A stretch of 51,596 bases of DNA, from positions 1-51,596 of the forward strand of contig REAZ01000032.1 of assembly GCA_004294445.1 (NCBI GenBank), in the 5' to 3' direction. Below are positions 1 through 9,172 of this stretch, piece by piece. The notes beneath the pieces are model-generated. The model worked only from the letters and a program-made list of their open reading frames with translations. It did no database searches and was not told the origin of the DNA. How positions within the stretch are numbered: the first letter of the stretch is position 1; every line of letters starts with the position of its first letter. Made by a program: the position numbers and the translations under genes. Source of the stretch: Cytophagales bacterium (GTDB taxonomy: Bacteria; Bacteroidota; Bacteroidia; Cytophagales; Thermoflexibacteraceae).

Positions 1-87
1 ATTTGTGCTGGCACATTTTTTACAAGAAAGAGAAATTTTTATCATAGAATTTGGTTTTTTGCAAATATACAAAAAACACTCTTATAT

Positions 88-297
88 TTACACTACCTTC
101 TTCTTTACCAAGCCTTTTTTGTCCTTTTTCACAGGCTTTATTTTCTGCTTAATCAACTCTTTGTGAGCTTCGGCTATCTCTGCCTGCGTCATGTAGGCAG
201 GGCATTTTTGCTTCTGACAAGCAGGGAGAAGTAAGAACAACGAACTGCACAAAAATACAGCCCGCAAAGTCAATAGAAAATGTCGTTTTTTTGTCAT
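88..297 (-). CDS. Small putative lipoprotein
   Basis: A 69-residue protein with a positively charged start (MTKKRH), a hydrophobic stretch and a lipobox-like LLLPAC. It is therefore probably acylated on Cys and held in a membrane facing the periplasm. The mature part is short and lysine-rich (KKDKKGLVKKK at the C-terminus), and no known domain is recognised. The frame is open from a TTG at 324, and an ATG at 309 is also possible; I chose the ATG at 297 because it gives the most compact signal peptide. It lies downstream of fabD on the same strand, but 79 bases separate them, so co-transcription is uncertain. That it is a lipoprotein is fairly likely; its function is unknown. Confidence 0.55.
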   Translation of the reverse strand: MTKKRHFLLTLRAVFLCSSLFLLLPACQKQKCPAYMTQAEIAEAHKELIKQKIKPVKKDKKGLVKKKVV

Positions 298-376
298 AAT
301 TATTAGCATTTTTTTATGGTACAAGCGAAAAGCCTATACTATTTGAACGCCTATTTATGCTGAAAAGTTGTTTGCC

Positions 377-1261
377 TTAGATAGAATTTACCTCTGCTTC
401 TTTGTGAATTTTTTTCACCAAGCCCTGCAAAACTTTGCCAGGTCCCGACTCTATGAAGTGCGTAGCTCCGTCAGCTACCATATTCTGCACACTTTGCGTC
501 CACCGTACGGGGGCAGTAAGTTGGGCAATGAGATTTGCCTTTATTTCTTCGGGCTTGCTAAATGGTTTTGCACTTACGTTCTGATAAATAGGGCAAATAG
601 GGGTAGCAAAGTTTGTGCTTCTGATTGCCTCTGCCAACTCTATCTCTGCGGGTTTCATCAGAGGGGAATGGAACGCACCGCCTACCTGCAAGGGCAGTAC
701 CCTTTTAGCACCTGCGGCTTTTAACTTTTCACCCGCCAATTCTACACCTTTGAAGCTGCCAGAAATGACTAACTGCCCTTGACAGTTGTAGTTAGCAGCT
801 ACTACGGTTTCGCCGCTTTCGTTTACTTCGGCACATATTTTTTCCACCATTGCATCTTCCAAGCCCAGCACCGCCGCCATGGTTGACGGATTGGCTTCGC
901 AGGCTTTTTGCATGGCTGCTGCTCGCTTTGCTACCAACTTTAGCCCATCTTCGAAACTCAGTGCTTTGGCAGCAACTAAGGCAGAAAACTCACCCAAAGA
1001 ATGTCCTGCAACCATATCAGGATTAAAATTTTCAGAAATCATGGCTAAAATAACGGAATGAAGAAAAATAGCAGGTTGGGTAACATTGGTTTGCTTGAGC
1101 TGCTCGTCTGTACCGCCAAACATAGTGTCTGTAATGCGAAAACCAAGAATTTCATTTGCCTGCTCAAACAGAGCCTTTGCTTTTTCGGAGGCTTCGTAAA
1201 CCTCTTTGCCCATTCCCGAAAACTGCGCCCCCTGACCGGGGAAAATATATGCGTTTTTCAT
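377..1261 (-). CDS. fabD: Malonyl-CoA:ACP transacylase
   Basis: Transfers malonyl groups from CoA to acyl carrier protein to supply fatty-acid elongation in the cytoplasm. The 294 residues match the usual FabD length. The N-terminus has the family GQGAQ motif (9-13), the nucleophile serine sits in GHSLGEF (Ser88), an arginine follows in AKRAAAMQ (Arg113), and the catalytic histidine is in GAFHSP (His198). The C-terminal region has the expected ESGPGKVLQGL. A perfect -7 box lies about 30 bases upstream of the start, so the gene appears to have its own promoter with a short leader. It is not next to fabH, fabG or acpP here, which is common in Bacteroidota. Confidence 0.96.
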   Translation of the reverse strand: MKNAYIFPGQGAQFSGMGKEVYEASEKAKALFEQANEILGFRITDTMFGGTDEQLKQTNVTQPAIFLHSVILAMISENFNPDMVAGHSLGEFSALVAAKALSFEDGLKLVAKRAAAMQKACEANPSTMAAVLGLEDAMVEKICAEVNESGETVVAANYNCQGQLVISGSFKGVELAGEKLKAAGAKRVLPLQVGGAFHSPLMKPAEIELAEAIRSTNFATPICPIYQNVSAKPFSKPEEIKANLIAQLTAPVRWTQSVQNMVADGATHFIESGPGKVLQGLVKKIHKEAEVNSI

Positions 1262-1290
1262 AGTTTTATGCGTTTTTTGTAGTCAGTAAG

Positions 1291-1298
1291 CAAAGGTA
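1291..1298 (-). promoter_or_regulatory. Promoter -7 box for fabD
   Basis: On the minus strand this reads TACCTTTG, a perfect match to the Bacteroidota TAnnTTTG element. The predicted transcript start is about 1285, giving a leader of about 24 bases before the fabD ATG. No good TTTG is seen at the expected upstream distance, so only the -7 element is supported. Confidence 0.5.
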
Positions 1299-1466
1299 GG
1301 AAAAAACACAGTACAATTTTTTAGTTATGGTAAAAATAGAATAAATTTGTAAGGTGTGGGTACTTTTTTAGTAATACGTTCAACTAAGTTGGGTAACTTT
1401 CTTAGGGGCTTATTTGAAAATTTGATACTTATCCATCTGTTTATCAATTTTTTGACAAAAACAATA

Positions 1467-1491
1467 TATTTTTGCGTGTTGTCTAATTTTG
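1467..1491 (+). promoter_or_regulatory. Candidate -7 boxes upstream of BNR protein gene
   Basis: Two perfect TAnnTTTG matches occur 31-55 bases before the start: TATTTTTG at 1467-1474 and TAATTTTG at 1484-1491. A TTTG at 1451-1454 is present, but its spacing fits neither box well (12 and 29 bases against the usual ~19-20). At least one is probably used; which one cannot be decided. Confidence 0.35.
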
Positions 1492-1521
1492 ACAAAATAA
1501 TTTCTAAAAAACCTTATCAAT

Positions 1522-4500
1522 ATGGCACAGATAAAACTTACATTCAAGCTATTAGTTTGTTTCTATTTAGTTGTTTCTCAAAGCATTGCTTGGGGGCAGC
1601 AGAAAGCAGATAACAGTCCCTACAAGTCAGAAACCTTTTCTGGACTAAAATTCCGTTCTATTGGTCCCGCAGTAACTTCGGGGAGAATTTCTGATTTTGC
1701 AGTCAATCCACAGAACCACAATGAATACTACGTAGCTACATCTGCGGGCGGAGTATGGAAAACGACCAGCAGAGGCGTAACTTACACGCCTATTTTTGAC
1801 AAACAAGGCTCATATTCCATAGGTTGCGTAACCTTAGACCCAAGCAATTCCAATGTAGTTTGGGTTGGCAGTGGAGAAAACAACAACCAACGTTCGGTTT
1901 CTTATGGAGATGGCGTTTACAAAAGCGAAGACGGGGGGAAGACTTGGAAAAATATGGGGTTGAAAAACTCTGAGCATATTTCTGAAATTGTAGTCGACCC
2001 AACTGACCCAAATACAATTTATGTAGGTGCTTACGGTCCCGTTTGGAGTGAAGGAGGCGAAAGAGGCGTTTATAAGTCCACAGACGGAGGTGCTACTTGG
2101 TCTTGTGTAAAATCAGTGAGTGCTTATACAGGCTGCAACGATTTGGTCATAGACCCTCGCAATCCCAAAGTGCTTTATGCCGCTTTTCACCAACGCATAA
2201 GGAAAGTTTTTACCTACATAGGAGGAGGTTCTGAATCAGCTATTTATAAAAGCAGTGATGGAGGAGCTACTTGGAAAAAATTAGAAGGTGGCTTGCCAAG
2301 CGGCGAAATAGGGCGTATGGGCTTGGCTATCAGCCCTGTCAATCCTGATGTACTTTATACGGTAGTAGAAGCGAAGGGCGAAAGTGGAGGCATTTATAGA
2401 AGCACCGATAGAGGCGCAAATTGGGAAAAAAGAAACAGTTTTTTCACTTCTGGGAATTACTACCAAGAAGTTACTTGCGACCCCAAAGATGTAAACCGCC
2501 TATTTATTACAGATTCTTATTACAAAGTAAGTAATGATGGTGGCAAAACAGTCGTTAATTTAGGGGAAATCAACAAACATATTGACAATCACTGTATATG
2601 GATAGACCCCAACGACACCAATCACATCTTAGTAGGCTGTGATGGTGGGATTTATGAGTCTTGGGATTTTGCTAAAAGCTATGATTTCAAAGAAAATCTC
2701 CCCGTTACTCAATTTTATAAGGTAGCTACGGACAATGCTTATCCTTTCTACGGCGTGCATGGAGGCACGCAGGACAATTTGAGTTTAGGAGGTCCCAGCC
2801 GTACTACTTCCGCCAATGGAATTGTAAATGCGGATTGGTACATTACCTCTTTGGGAGATGGATTTGAAACACAAATAGACCAATCCAATCCTGACATTAT
2901 CTATGCCCAATCTCAATATGGTGGTTTGAATCGCTTTGATAAAAAAAGCGGTGAATATCTGCCTATTAAGCCAATAGAAGCCGAAGGAGAAGAAGCCTAT
3001 CGATGGAATTGGGACGCACCACTTTTGATAAGCCAACACAACAACTCTCGTCTATATTTTGGCGCAAATAAGGTTTTTAGAACGGACAACAGAGGCAATG
3101 CTTGGACAGTGATTAGTCCTGATTTGACCCGCAAAATTGATAGAAACAAGATAGAAGTCATGGGGAAAATCTGGTCGGTGGACGCTATCGCCAAAAATGG
3201 CAGTACAGATATTTATGGACAACTTACCAGCATTGCCGAATCCAAACTTGACCCGAACTTACTTTGGGTAGGTTCTGATGATGGATTAATTCATCTCACT
3301 ACTGATGGCGGAAAAAATTGGACAAAGTTTGACAACTTGCCAACTGTGCCTGCTCAAAGTTATGTTCATCAAATCATTGCTTCTTTGCACGATAAAAATA
3401 CAGCTTATGTATGTTTTAACCATCACCGCTACGGAGATTTTAAACCTTACGTGCTGAAAACAACCGATGCGGGAAAAACATGGAAACCTATTCAATCCAA
3501 TTTGCCAGAAAGAGGAAGCATTTACTCCATTGCCGAAGACCATATTGATGCCAATTTGCTCTTTGTAGGGACAGAATTTGGCGTATTTTTTACCAATAAT
3601 GCTGGGCAAAATTGGCTACAATTGAAAGCAGGACTACCTACCATTGCAGTACGTGATATAGAAATCCAACGCAGAGAAAATGACTTGGTTTTAGCGACTT
3701 TTGGCAGAGGTTTTTACATTTTGGACGATTATGCCTCTCTTCGAAATCTTAAAAAAGAGGATTTGGAAAAAGAAGCAATCATTTTCCCCATCAAGGAAAG
3801 TTTGATGTTTATAGAACGCTATCCGCTTGGATTAAGGGACAAAGGACATTTAGGGAGCAGCTATTTCAATACACCAAACCCAAAAGTAGGGGCAGTTTTT
3901 ACTTATTATCTCAAAAATGAAATTAAGAAACTAAAAGATAAACGAGCAGACGCAGAAAAAGCAAAATATGAGAAAAAAGAAAAAGTTTTCTACCCAAGTT
4001 TTGATAGCTTGCGAATAGAAGACAATCAGCCTGACCCTTATTTGCTTTTCACGATTACAGATAAGCAAGGCAATGTGGTAAGACACCTGAAAACTGCACC
4101 AACCAAAGGCATAAATCGCATTGTTTGGGACTTCCGCTATGCGACCAATGCGCCTGTGGGTCAGCGTTATACGCCTACACCTGACCAACTTTTCGGTTCG
4201 GAAAGAATAGGACACTTGGCAATGCCTGACGAGTATTTTGTATCCCTTGCCAAATACGAAGATGGCATTCTGACAACTTTGGTAGAGCCTACCAAGTTCT
4301 CTTGCAAACTCTTAGAACAAAGTTCTATCCCAACGGACATGAGTGGAAATGTTGCTTTTTACAAGAAAGTCAGCAAGATAGCCAAGACAATGAGTGCCAT
4401 CAATGGTCTTGTTGGCGAGATGGAAAATAGGTTAAAAAACATCAATTTAGCAATTTTGGATATGCCAGCCCCTGCCAAGCCACTCTTGGAAAAAGCCGCA

Positions 4501-4803
4501 GCACTGAGCAAGGAATTGGAAAAAATTAAACTGCAACTTTACGGGGATGTAACAAAGGCAAGACGAGAATTTGAAACACCTCCGTCCGTCAATGATAGAA
4601 TTGGAACGATAGAATATGCCGTTTGGAACTCTACCGCCCCTATTCCCCAACTCTACAAAGACAATTACGACATAGTGGCAAAGCAACTCTCTGCTGTGCT
4701 GGCAGAGATGAAAAAAGCAGATAGCACAATCGCCAATTTAGAAAAAGAACTGGAAGTAAATAATGCACCTCATACGCAAGGGAGATGGCCTGATTGGAAG
4801 TAG
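1522..4803 (+). CDS. Secreted BNR/sortilin-like beta-propeller protein
   Basis: A 1093-residue exported protein. Residues 1-26 form a signal peptide (basic start, hydrophobic core, ending near AWGQQ). Residues about 35-750 hold repeated Asp-box (BNR) motifs of the form S/T-x-D-x-G-x-T-W, for example KSEDGGKTW, KSTDGGATW, KSSDGGATW, LTTDGGKNW and KTTDAGKTW, which fold as two beta-propellers as in VPS10/sortilin and family-74 hydrolase-like proteins. The C-terminal third has a beta domain (around ITDKQGNVVRHLKTAPTKG) and a helical, coiled-coil-like tail. Such proteins are abundant in Bacteroidota and often annotated as glycosyl hydrolases, but catalytic residues cannot be assigned by eye; a binding or peptidase-like role is equally possible. 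It appears monocistronic. Confidence 0.85.
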   Translation: MAQIKLTFKLLVCFYLVVSQSIAWGQQKADNSPYKSETFSGLKFRSIGPAVTSGRISDFAVNPQNHNEYYVATSAGGVWKTTSRGVTYTPIFDKQGSYSIGCVTLDPSNSNVVWVGSGENNNQRSVSYGDGVYKSEDGGKTWKNMGLKNSEHISEIVVDPTDPNTIYVGAYGPVWSEGGERGVYKSTDGGATWSCVKSVSAYTGCNDLVIDPRNPKVLYAAFHQRIRKVFTYIGGGSESAIYKSSDGGATWKKLEGGLPSGEIGRMGLAISPVNPDVLYTVVEAKGESGGIYRSTDRGANWEKRNSFFTSGNYYQEVTCDPKDVNRLFITDSYYKVSNDGGKTVVNLGEINKHIDNHCIWIDPNDTNHILVGCDGGIYESWDFAKSYDFKENLPVTQFYKVATDNAYPFYGVHGGTQDNLSLGGPSRTTSANGIVNADWYITSLGDGFETQIDQSNPDIIYAQSQYGGLNRFDKKSGEYLPIKPIEAEGEEAYRWNWDAPLLISQHNNSRLYFGANKVFRTDNRGNAWTVISPDLTRKIDRNKIEVMGKIWSVDAIAKNGSTDIYGQLTSIAESKLDPNLLWVGSDDGLIHLTTDGGKNWTKFDNLPTVPAQSYVHQIIASLHDKNTAYVCFNHHRYGDFKPYVLKTTDAGKTWKPIQSNLPERGSIYSIAEDHIDANLLFVGTEFGVFFTNNAGQNWLQLKAGLPTIAVRDIEIQRRENDLVLATFGRGFYILDDYASLRNLKKEDLEKEAIIFPIKESLMFIERYPLGLRDKGHLGSSYFNTPNPKVGAVFTYYLKNEIKKLKDKRADAEKAKYEKKEKVFYPSFDSLRIEDNQPDPYLLFTITDKQGNVVRHLKTAPTKGINRIVWDFRYATNAPVGQRYTPTPDQLFGSERIGHLAMPDEYFVSLAKYEDGILTTLVEPTKFSCKLLEQSSIPTDMSGNVAFYKKVSKIAKTMSAINGLVGEMENRLKNINLAILDMPAPAKPLLEKAAALSKELEKIKLQLYGDVTKARREFETPPSVNDRIGTIEYAVWNSTAPIPQLYKDNYDIVAKQLSAVLAEMKKADSTIANLEKELEVNNAPHTQGRWPDWK

Positions 4804-4827
4804 GAAAGCAGGAAAAATTAAAACAGA

Positions 4828-4874
4828 GAGTATCAAACTTTTGAGTAGTGCAACACTCGTAAGTTTGGTACTCT
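4828..4874. repeat. Long imperfect inverted repeat (hairpin)
   Basis: The left arm begins GAGTATCAAACTT and the right arm ends AAGTTTGGTACTC; the arms pair over roughly 18-20 bases around a short CAA loop. It lies between the convergent ends of the BNR gene and the restriction-modification gene, so it may act as a terminator. No T-run follows on the plus strand; on the minus strand a TTTTAATTTTT stretch follows after four bases. Confidence 0.55.
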
Positions 4875-4906
4875 TATAACAAAATATGCTCACTTTGCCT
4901 TTTTCG

Positions 4907-4939
4907 CCTTCCAAAACGATAGCCTTATAACTTGGAAGG
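4907..4939. repeat. Perfect 8-bp inverted repeat with 17-base spacer
   Basis: CCTTCCAA at 4907-4914 pairs exactly with TTGGAAGG at 4932-4939. It is the second hairpin in the gap between two convergent genes, and its role is not clear. Confidence 0.35.
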
Positions 4940-5016
4940 TAGGAAAGCCGTACTCCCTTGCACTTCGCAATTTTTCCTGATGCGTAAGCAGGTAGTCAGC
5001 CCAAAGAGAGAGAAAG

Positions 5017-7872
5017 TTAGGCTTTATCTATGATAGCGATTTCTTCTTGGTTAAGTTCGTAGAGCTGGTACAACTTTTCGTTAATCAGATTTTCATTGTG
5101 TTTGATTCTGTTGTTTAATTGGTCTATTTCAGTAGTTAGCTTGGTTTTTGATTTTTTTTCATTCAACTCTAATAGAGTAGTTACTGCTCTGATTATCAAC
5201 TCATAAACTTCTTTTTCAGGCTTTTGGGAAATATCTAAGTAAGGTATTGGGATAGATAATATAGCTTCCTTTTTTATTTTTGGGAAAGTTACTTTTTCAT
5301 CTGAATGTGTTTTTTTCCAAAAAAATTGATTTGCCTTTGAATTGATGATTCCCAAAATGAATTTTAAATCTATATCTGACTGATTATAAACATTATAAAC
5401 TGTATTTAATGCAAAAATACCACTCCCAACTATTGTTGCAATTGGGACATTCCCAATTTGACGAATGCAGATTCTTTCTTGTCTATAAAATTTTTCTTGT
5501 CCCCCGCTTTTAATGGCTTCGGGAATAAAATATACAAACTCTTTACAGGGTTTCAAATAATAAGGTTCTATATTTCCCCCGTCTATAACAGGTTGATAAT
5601 CCTTATTTATCTTCTTTTTTGCGACATATTTTGTTCTATCAAATGTTTGTATGCCAAAGTATGCGCCACAGAAATTGCTTAAAGATTTTGATTTACTTTT
5701 TATTTTTGCAAGTATTTCATTATCAAAACTATTTGCGGAAATATTAAAATCTAACCGTTTGTTTTTTCTGAATAAGTCTTGCTTGATTTTTCGTACTTCT
5801 TTTGGTAAGAAAACTACTTTTGCTTCTTTAATAATAATTTCATTATCTGTATTTTCTATGTTTTTTTCAAATAACAAAATGCAAGTATCTACGCTTGCTT
5901 GTGAGAAAACTTGATAAGTGAAAAGGAGAATCTCATTGATTTTTGTATTGTCAAGTAGAATTTTTCTGATTGGTTCGGCATGAATATTTTTTAAGAAAGT
6001 ATTAGGCATGATATAACCAAGTAACCCATTTATTTTCAGTAACTTCACTGCCTTTTCTAAAAATAGTTGGTACATATCTATTTTGTATTTTGCACTTGCA
6101 TAATTTTTCAAAGCATAATCAAAAATAGCTTTTTGTTCCAATTCTTGCAAAAGTACATAAGGAGGGTTTCCTATAATTACATCAAAGCCGCCTTGTTTGA
6201 AAATCTCTTTAAAGCCATTTTTCCAATCAAAAGCATTGATTTTCATTTGTTCTGTTAAAGAAGATTGAAGCAGTAAATCCAAATTATTATCATAAAAATC
6301 AAAACCGATTAAGGAGTTTGCACTTAGAATATTTTTATCCAAAGTAGGCAAAGCCTTTTCTTTAAAAAGTTTCCTTTGCGATTCTATGCTCGACTGCGTT
6401 TCGCCTTCTAAACATTTAATGAGTAAAGATAATTTAGTAACTTCACTTGCTTGATGATCAATATCTACTCCAAAAATATTATTCAGCAGTATCTGCTTTT
6501 TTATAGAAATGCTTAATGTATTATCATCATTTAGGTATTTTTTTCTCTGTTTTTGGTATAGCCAATCTTCCATTCCGTTGCCTACATAATAATCTATATT
6601 CTTTAAGTAATAATCTCTATGGTAATTTATTAAATAATCATACGCCCCAAGCAAGAACGAACCCGAACCGCAAGAAGGGTCTAAAACCTTAATTTTGGTG
6701 ATTTCTTCTGGTGTTTTTCCCGCTACCAGTTTGCCCAAAGTGTTTTCAACTATGTAATCTACAATGTATTGAGGCGTGTAGAAAACGCCGCCCGCCTTGC
6801 GAACTTCTGGTTTTAGCTCTATTCTCGCTACTTTGTTTTGGTCAAAAACAATGACTTTCCCCAAAAACTGCTCATACGCATAGCCCAAAATCTCAACAGG
6901 AATGAGTGCAAAATCAAAACTTTCCTCATTGTATAGGTCATCTATGATATTTTTGATGACCTTGTTATCCACGACCAATTCAGATGCAAATTTATCTTTT
7001 TTGAAGTCAAAAAGTCCCGAATTGTAGCGTTGGTCTGCGGTTTTGAAAAGTTCGTAAATATTTTGGTAAATCGTACCTTTTTTAGCCGCATTGAGTAGCT
7101 GATTTGGTGCTTCTAAACCTCTATCTTCGGCTATTTTTAGGAACAGAATCCTATCTATGGTTTGCTGAACGGCATAGTTTAGCCCTGCCTCGTCTAAGTC
7201 CTTATTTTTCAGGGCAATACTTGTGGCTAAGTAAGTGCGCCAATTTTCCAATGTTTCCAAAAACTTTACGCTAACACTCTCTTTTTCATTGACTTCTGCA
7301 AATTTCTTGGTGTATGCTTCTATGCTGCCTTTGTAGGCATTTTCTTTGGCAAAAGTATCCCAAAAAAAGTCAAATTTGGGTAGGTAGTCTTTGTAAGTAA
7401 AATAGTCCAATCGTCCTACTTTTGCAGTATCTGCGCTTCGAGGCTGCTTGGTGCAGTTATAGATAGCAAATTCCTCAAAATCAGTGAGTAAAGAAATTTT
7501 TAGGCTACCATTCCAGCCATATTTGCGGAGCTGGAAAGCGGGAGATTTGTCATTTTTCAAATCTACGGAAGGCTTTTTTGCCTCTACATAAAAAAAAGGC
7601 TTCCCTTTCCCCGCTTGGAAAAGGTAGTCAGGGGCTTTGGTTTTGCCGCTCTGCCTTTGTTTTGCTTCATGGATAATTTCTGCATCGTGCGGCATACGCT
7701 TTTCATGGTTGTCCATGTCCCAACCCAATGCCTCAAAAAATGGATTGACAAACTCTATGCGCGTTTTTGCTTCGTCATAGTCCTTGCCTTTGTAGAGTTC
7801 GAGGTACGCCTCAAACTTTTCTACTAATAATTTTATTTTTTCTCTTGCTTCCTCTTTTGTAGTATTTTTCAT
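5017..7872 (-). CDS. Type IIG-like restriction-modification enzyme
   Basis: A 951-residue single-chain restriction endonuclease and adenine-N6 methyltransferase. The N-terminal 1-170 resembles the type I HsdR N-terminal fold with a PD-(D/E)xK nuclease site: PDY at 81-83 and VEAKK around 96-100. The methylase core follows: GGVFYTP near 361, motif I DPSCGSGS at 398-405 (SAM binding) and motif IV NPPY at 569-572 (adenine target). Residues about 700-930 look like a TaqI/Eco57I-type target-recognition region, with hydrophobic blocks such as YLKPCKEFVYF. No separate methylase, specificity or nuclease gene is adjacent, as expected for type IIG enzymes that carry everything in one protein. It stands alone on the minus strand with inverted repeats beyond its end. 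The target sequence cannot be predicted from this view. Confidence 0.88.
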   Translation of the reverse strand: MKNTTKEEAREKIKLLVEKFEAYLELYKGKDYDEAKTRIEFVNPFFEALGWDMDNHEKRMPHDAEIIHEAKQRQSGKTKAPDYLFQAGKGKPFFYVEAKKPSVDLKNDKSPAFQLRKYGWNGSLKISLLTDFEEFAIYNCTKQPRSADTAKVGRLDYFTYKDYLPKFDFFWDTFAKENAYKGSIEAYTKKFAEVNEKESVSVKFLETLENWRTYLATSIALKNKDLDEAGLNYAVQQTIDRILFLKIAEDRGLEAPNQLLNAAKKGTIYQNIYELFKTADQRYNSGLFDFKKDKFASELVVDNKVIKNIIDDLYNEESFDFALIPVEILGYAYEQFLGKVIVFDQNKVARIELKPEVRKAGGVFYTPQYIVDYIVENTLGKLVAGKTPEEITKIKVLDPSCGSGSFLLGAYDYLINYHRDYYLKNIDYYVGNGMEDWLYQKQRKKYLNDDNTLSISIKKQILLNNIFGVDIDHQASEVTKLSLLIKCLEGETQSSIESQRKLFKEKALPTLDKNILSANSLIGFDFYDNNLDLLLQSSLTEQMKINAFDWKNGFKEIFKQGGFDVIIGNPPYVLLQELEQKAIFDYALKNYASAKYKIDMYQLFLEKAVKLLKINGLLGYIMPNTFLKNIHAEPIRKILLDNTKINEILLFTYQVFSQASVDTCILLFEKNIENTDNEIIIKEAKVVFLPKEVRKIKQDLFRKNKRLDFNISANSFDNEILAKIKSKSKSLSNFCGAYFGIQTFDRTKYVAKKKINKDYQPVIDGGNIEPYYLKPCKEFVYFIPEAIKSGGQEKFYRQERICIRQIGNVPIATIVGSGIFALNTVYNVYNQSDIDLKFILGIINSKANQFFWKKTHSDEKVTFPKIKKEAILSIPIPYLDISQKPEKEVYELIIRAVTTLLELNEKKSKTKLTTEIDQLNNRIKHNENLINEKLYQLYELNQEEIAIIDKA

Positions 7873-8101
7873 TGACTAAATTATTTTGCTTTGCCCAAAA
7901 ACGAAAGAAATTGCTCGCCTTCTGCCTTTTAGCATTGATGTGATGTGAGCAAGAACGCAAATAGTAAAAAAAATAGCTATCGCAAGTTGGTAATTTTTCT
8001 TTAAAAGACATAGTTTTTATTAATTTTAGCCCAAAATGGTGCTACACTTTCTAAAATCATGTTGCTTTCAAAAACAACTTCCTAATTTTAAAACTAAAAA
8101 A

Positions 8102-9067
8102 ATGAATAATAAGTATCAATTTATTCTATTTTTCGCCCTTTGTTTTGGGCTATTTTCTTGCGCTCTTAGCCGCAAACCATTAGAAATCAGTGCTTCTACT
8201 GACCAATGTTATACTTCGGAAACAGGGCATATCTATGATTCTCTGCTGGCAGTTCAGAAATCGTCATACGATACTGTGGGTGGTGGCGTGCTTGTGAGTA
8301 AGCGTTTTTCACGCAGGGCTACGGCTATTGCCAAAGACATCAATGTATATCCGATTTTGTGCGAATATGTGCGTATGGAATCTCAGGCAGATAAGGATAA
8401 TATTAAATTTTTGCTTGTCAGGCAAGAGTTGAGCCAACGCATTGCTTTGGCTAACAATGACTTAACAAGTTCGCTTGCGGAGATTGCTTGCGAAAAAGCA
8501 CGCATGATGGAGGCAAAAAGCAGCTTAGACGGCTGGATAAACCGAAGTGTCGCAAGAGTTACTGTAGCCTCCATAGTAGCAGGGGCGGCGGCTACTATAG
8601 CGGCAAGTGCTGTGTCTTTGGCTGAAGGCGAAAACCAAACAGAACAGAGTATAGCCATAGCGGGTGCCGTAGTAGGGACGTATTTAGGTTTTAAGGCATT
8701 GGTTAATAAAAGAAAAATTCATTTTATGCACCCGCGCAATCACCTACAAGATTTTTGGGAAGAGAAGGCTCATTCTCGTATTTTCAGCCCTATTATATGG
8801 AACTTCGTAAGCAAAACTTTTACCCTCAAAGGAGAAAGCACAAACGGTAAAAAAGAAGTCATCAAAAAATGGGCAAGTAGCAATTTGCTCACAAAAGGAG
8901 ATGCCAAAGATGCCAGAAAGGAAGCACTCCTGATGGGTGCGGGCGGTGCGTACTCCTCTGACGAGCTTGGCGTGAGAATAAATATGTTTGAAGGCATAGA
9001 GGCAGAAATAGACCTCATCAAATACGATTTAAAGCGATTGCAGCAAGAATTAATTTTGGGGAAATAA
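8102..9067 (+). CDS. Putative lipoprotein with glycine/alanine-rich hydrophobic segment
   Basis: A 321-residue protein of unknown family. The start chosen is the ATG at 8102, giving MNNKYQFILFFALCFGLFSC, a classic lipoprotein signal with cysteine at residue 20; the frame is open from 8036 but that extension would bury the signal. Residues about 145-195 form a hydrophobic, small-residue stretch (SIVAGAAATIAASAVS ... AIAGAVVGTYLGF), possibly a two-pass glycine-zipper-like hairpin that could insert in a membrane. The rest is charged and helical (ENQTEQS, KKEVIKKWASS). It is likely anchored to a membrane from the periplasmic side. No function can be assigned. Confidence 0.65.
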   Translation: MNNKYQFILFFALCFGLFSCALSRKPLEISASTDQCYTSETGHIYDSLLAVQKSSYDTVGGGVLVSKRFSRRATAIAKDINVYPILCEYVRMESQADKDNIKFLLVRQELSQRIALANNDLTSSLAEIACEKARMMEAKSSLDGWINRSVARVTVASIVAGAAATIAASAVSLAEGENQTEQSIAIAGAVVGTYLGFKALVNKRKIHFMHPRNHLQDFWEEKAHSRIFSPIIWNFVSKTFTLKGESTNGKKEVIKKWASSNLLTKGDAKDARKEALLMGAGGAYSSDELGVRINMFEGIEAEIDLIKYDLKRLQQELILGK

Positions 9068-9172
9068 AAGGTAAATAATAAATTGGCAAGGTGATAAACA
9101 CAAACAAATGATATTTTGGTCATGGGAATACATATAACAAATCACGAATAACACTTTAAATGATGTTTAAAT

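Noticed and set aside
7811..8011. 66-codon minus-strand frame overlapping the RM gene start
   Set aside because: Overlaps the real 5' end of the RM gene in another frame, has no plausible domain and has an odd composition; probably chance.
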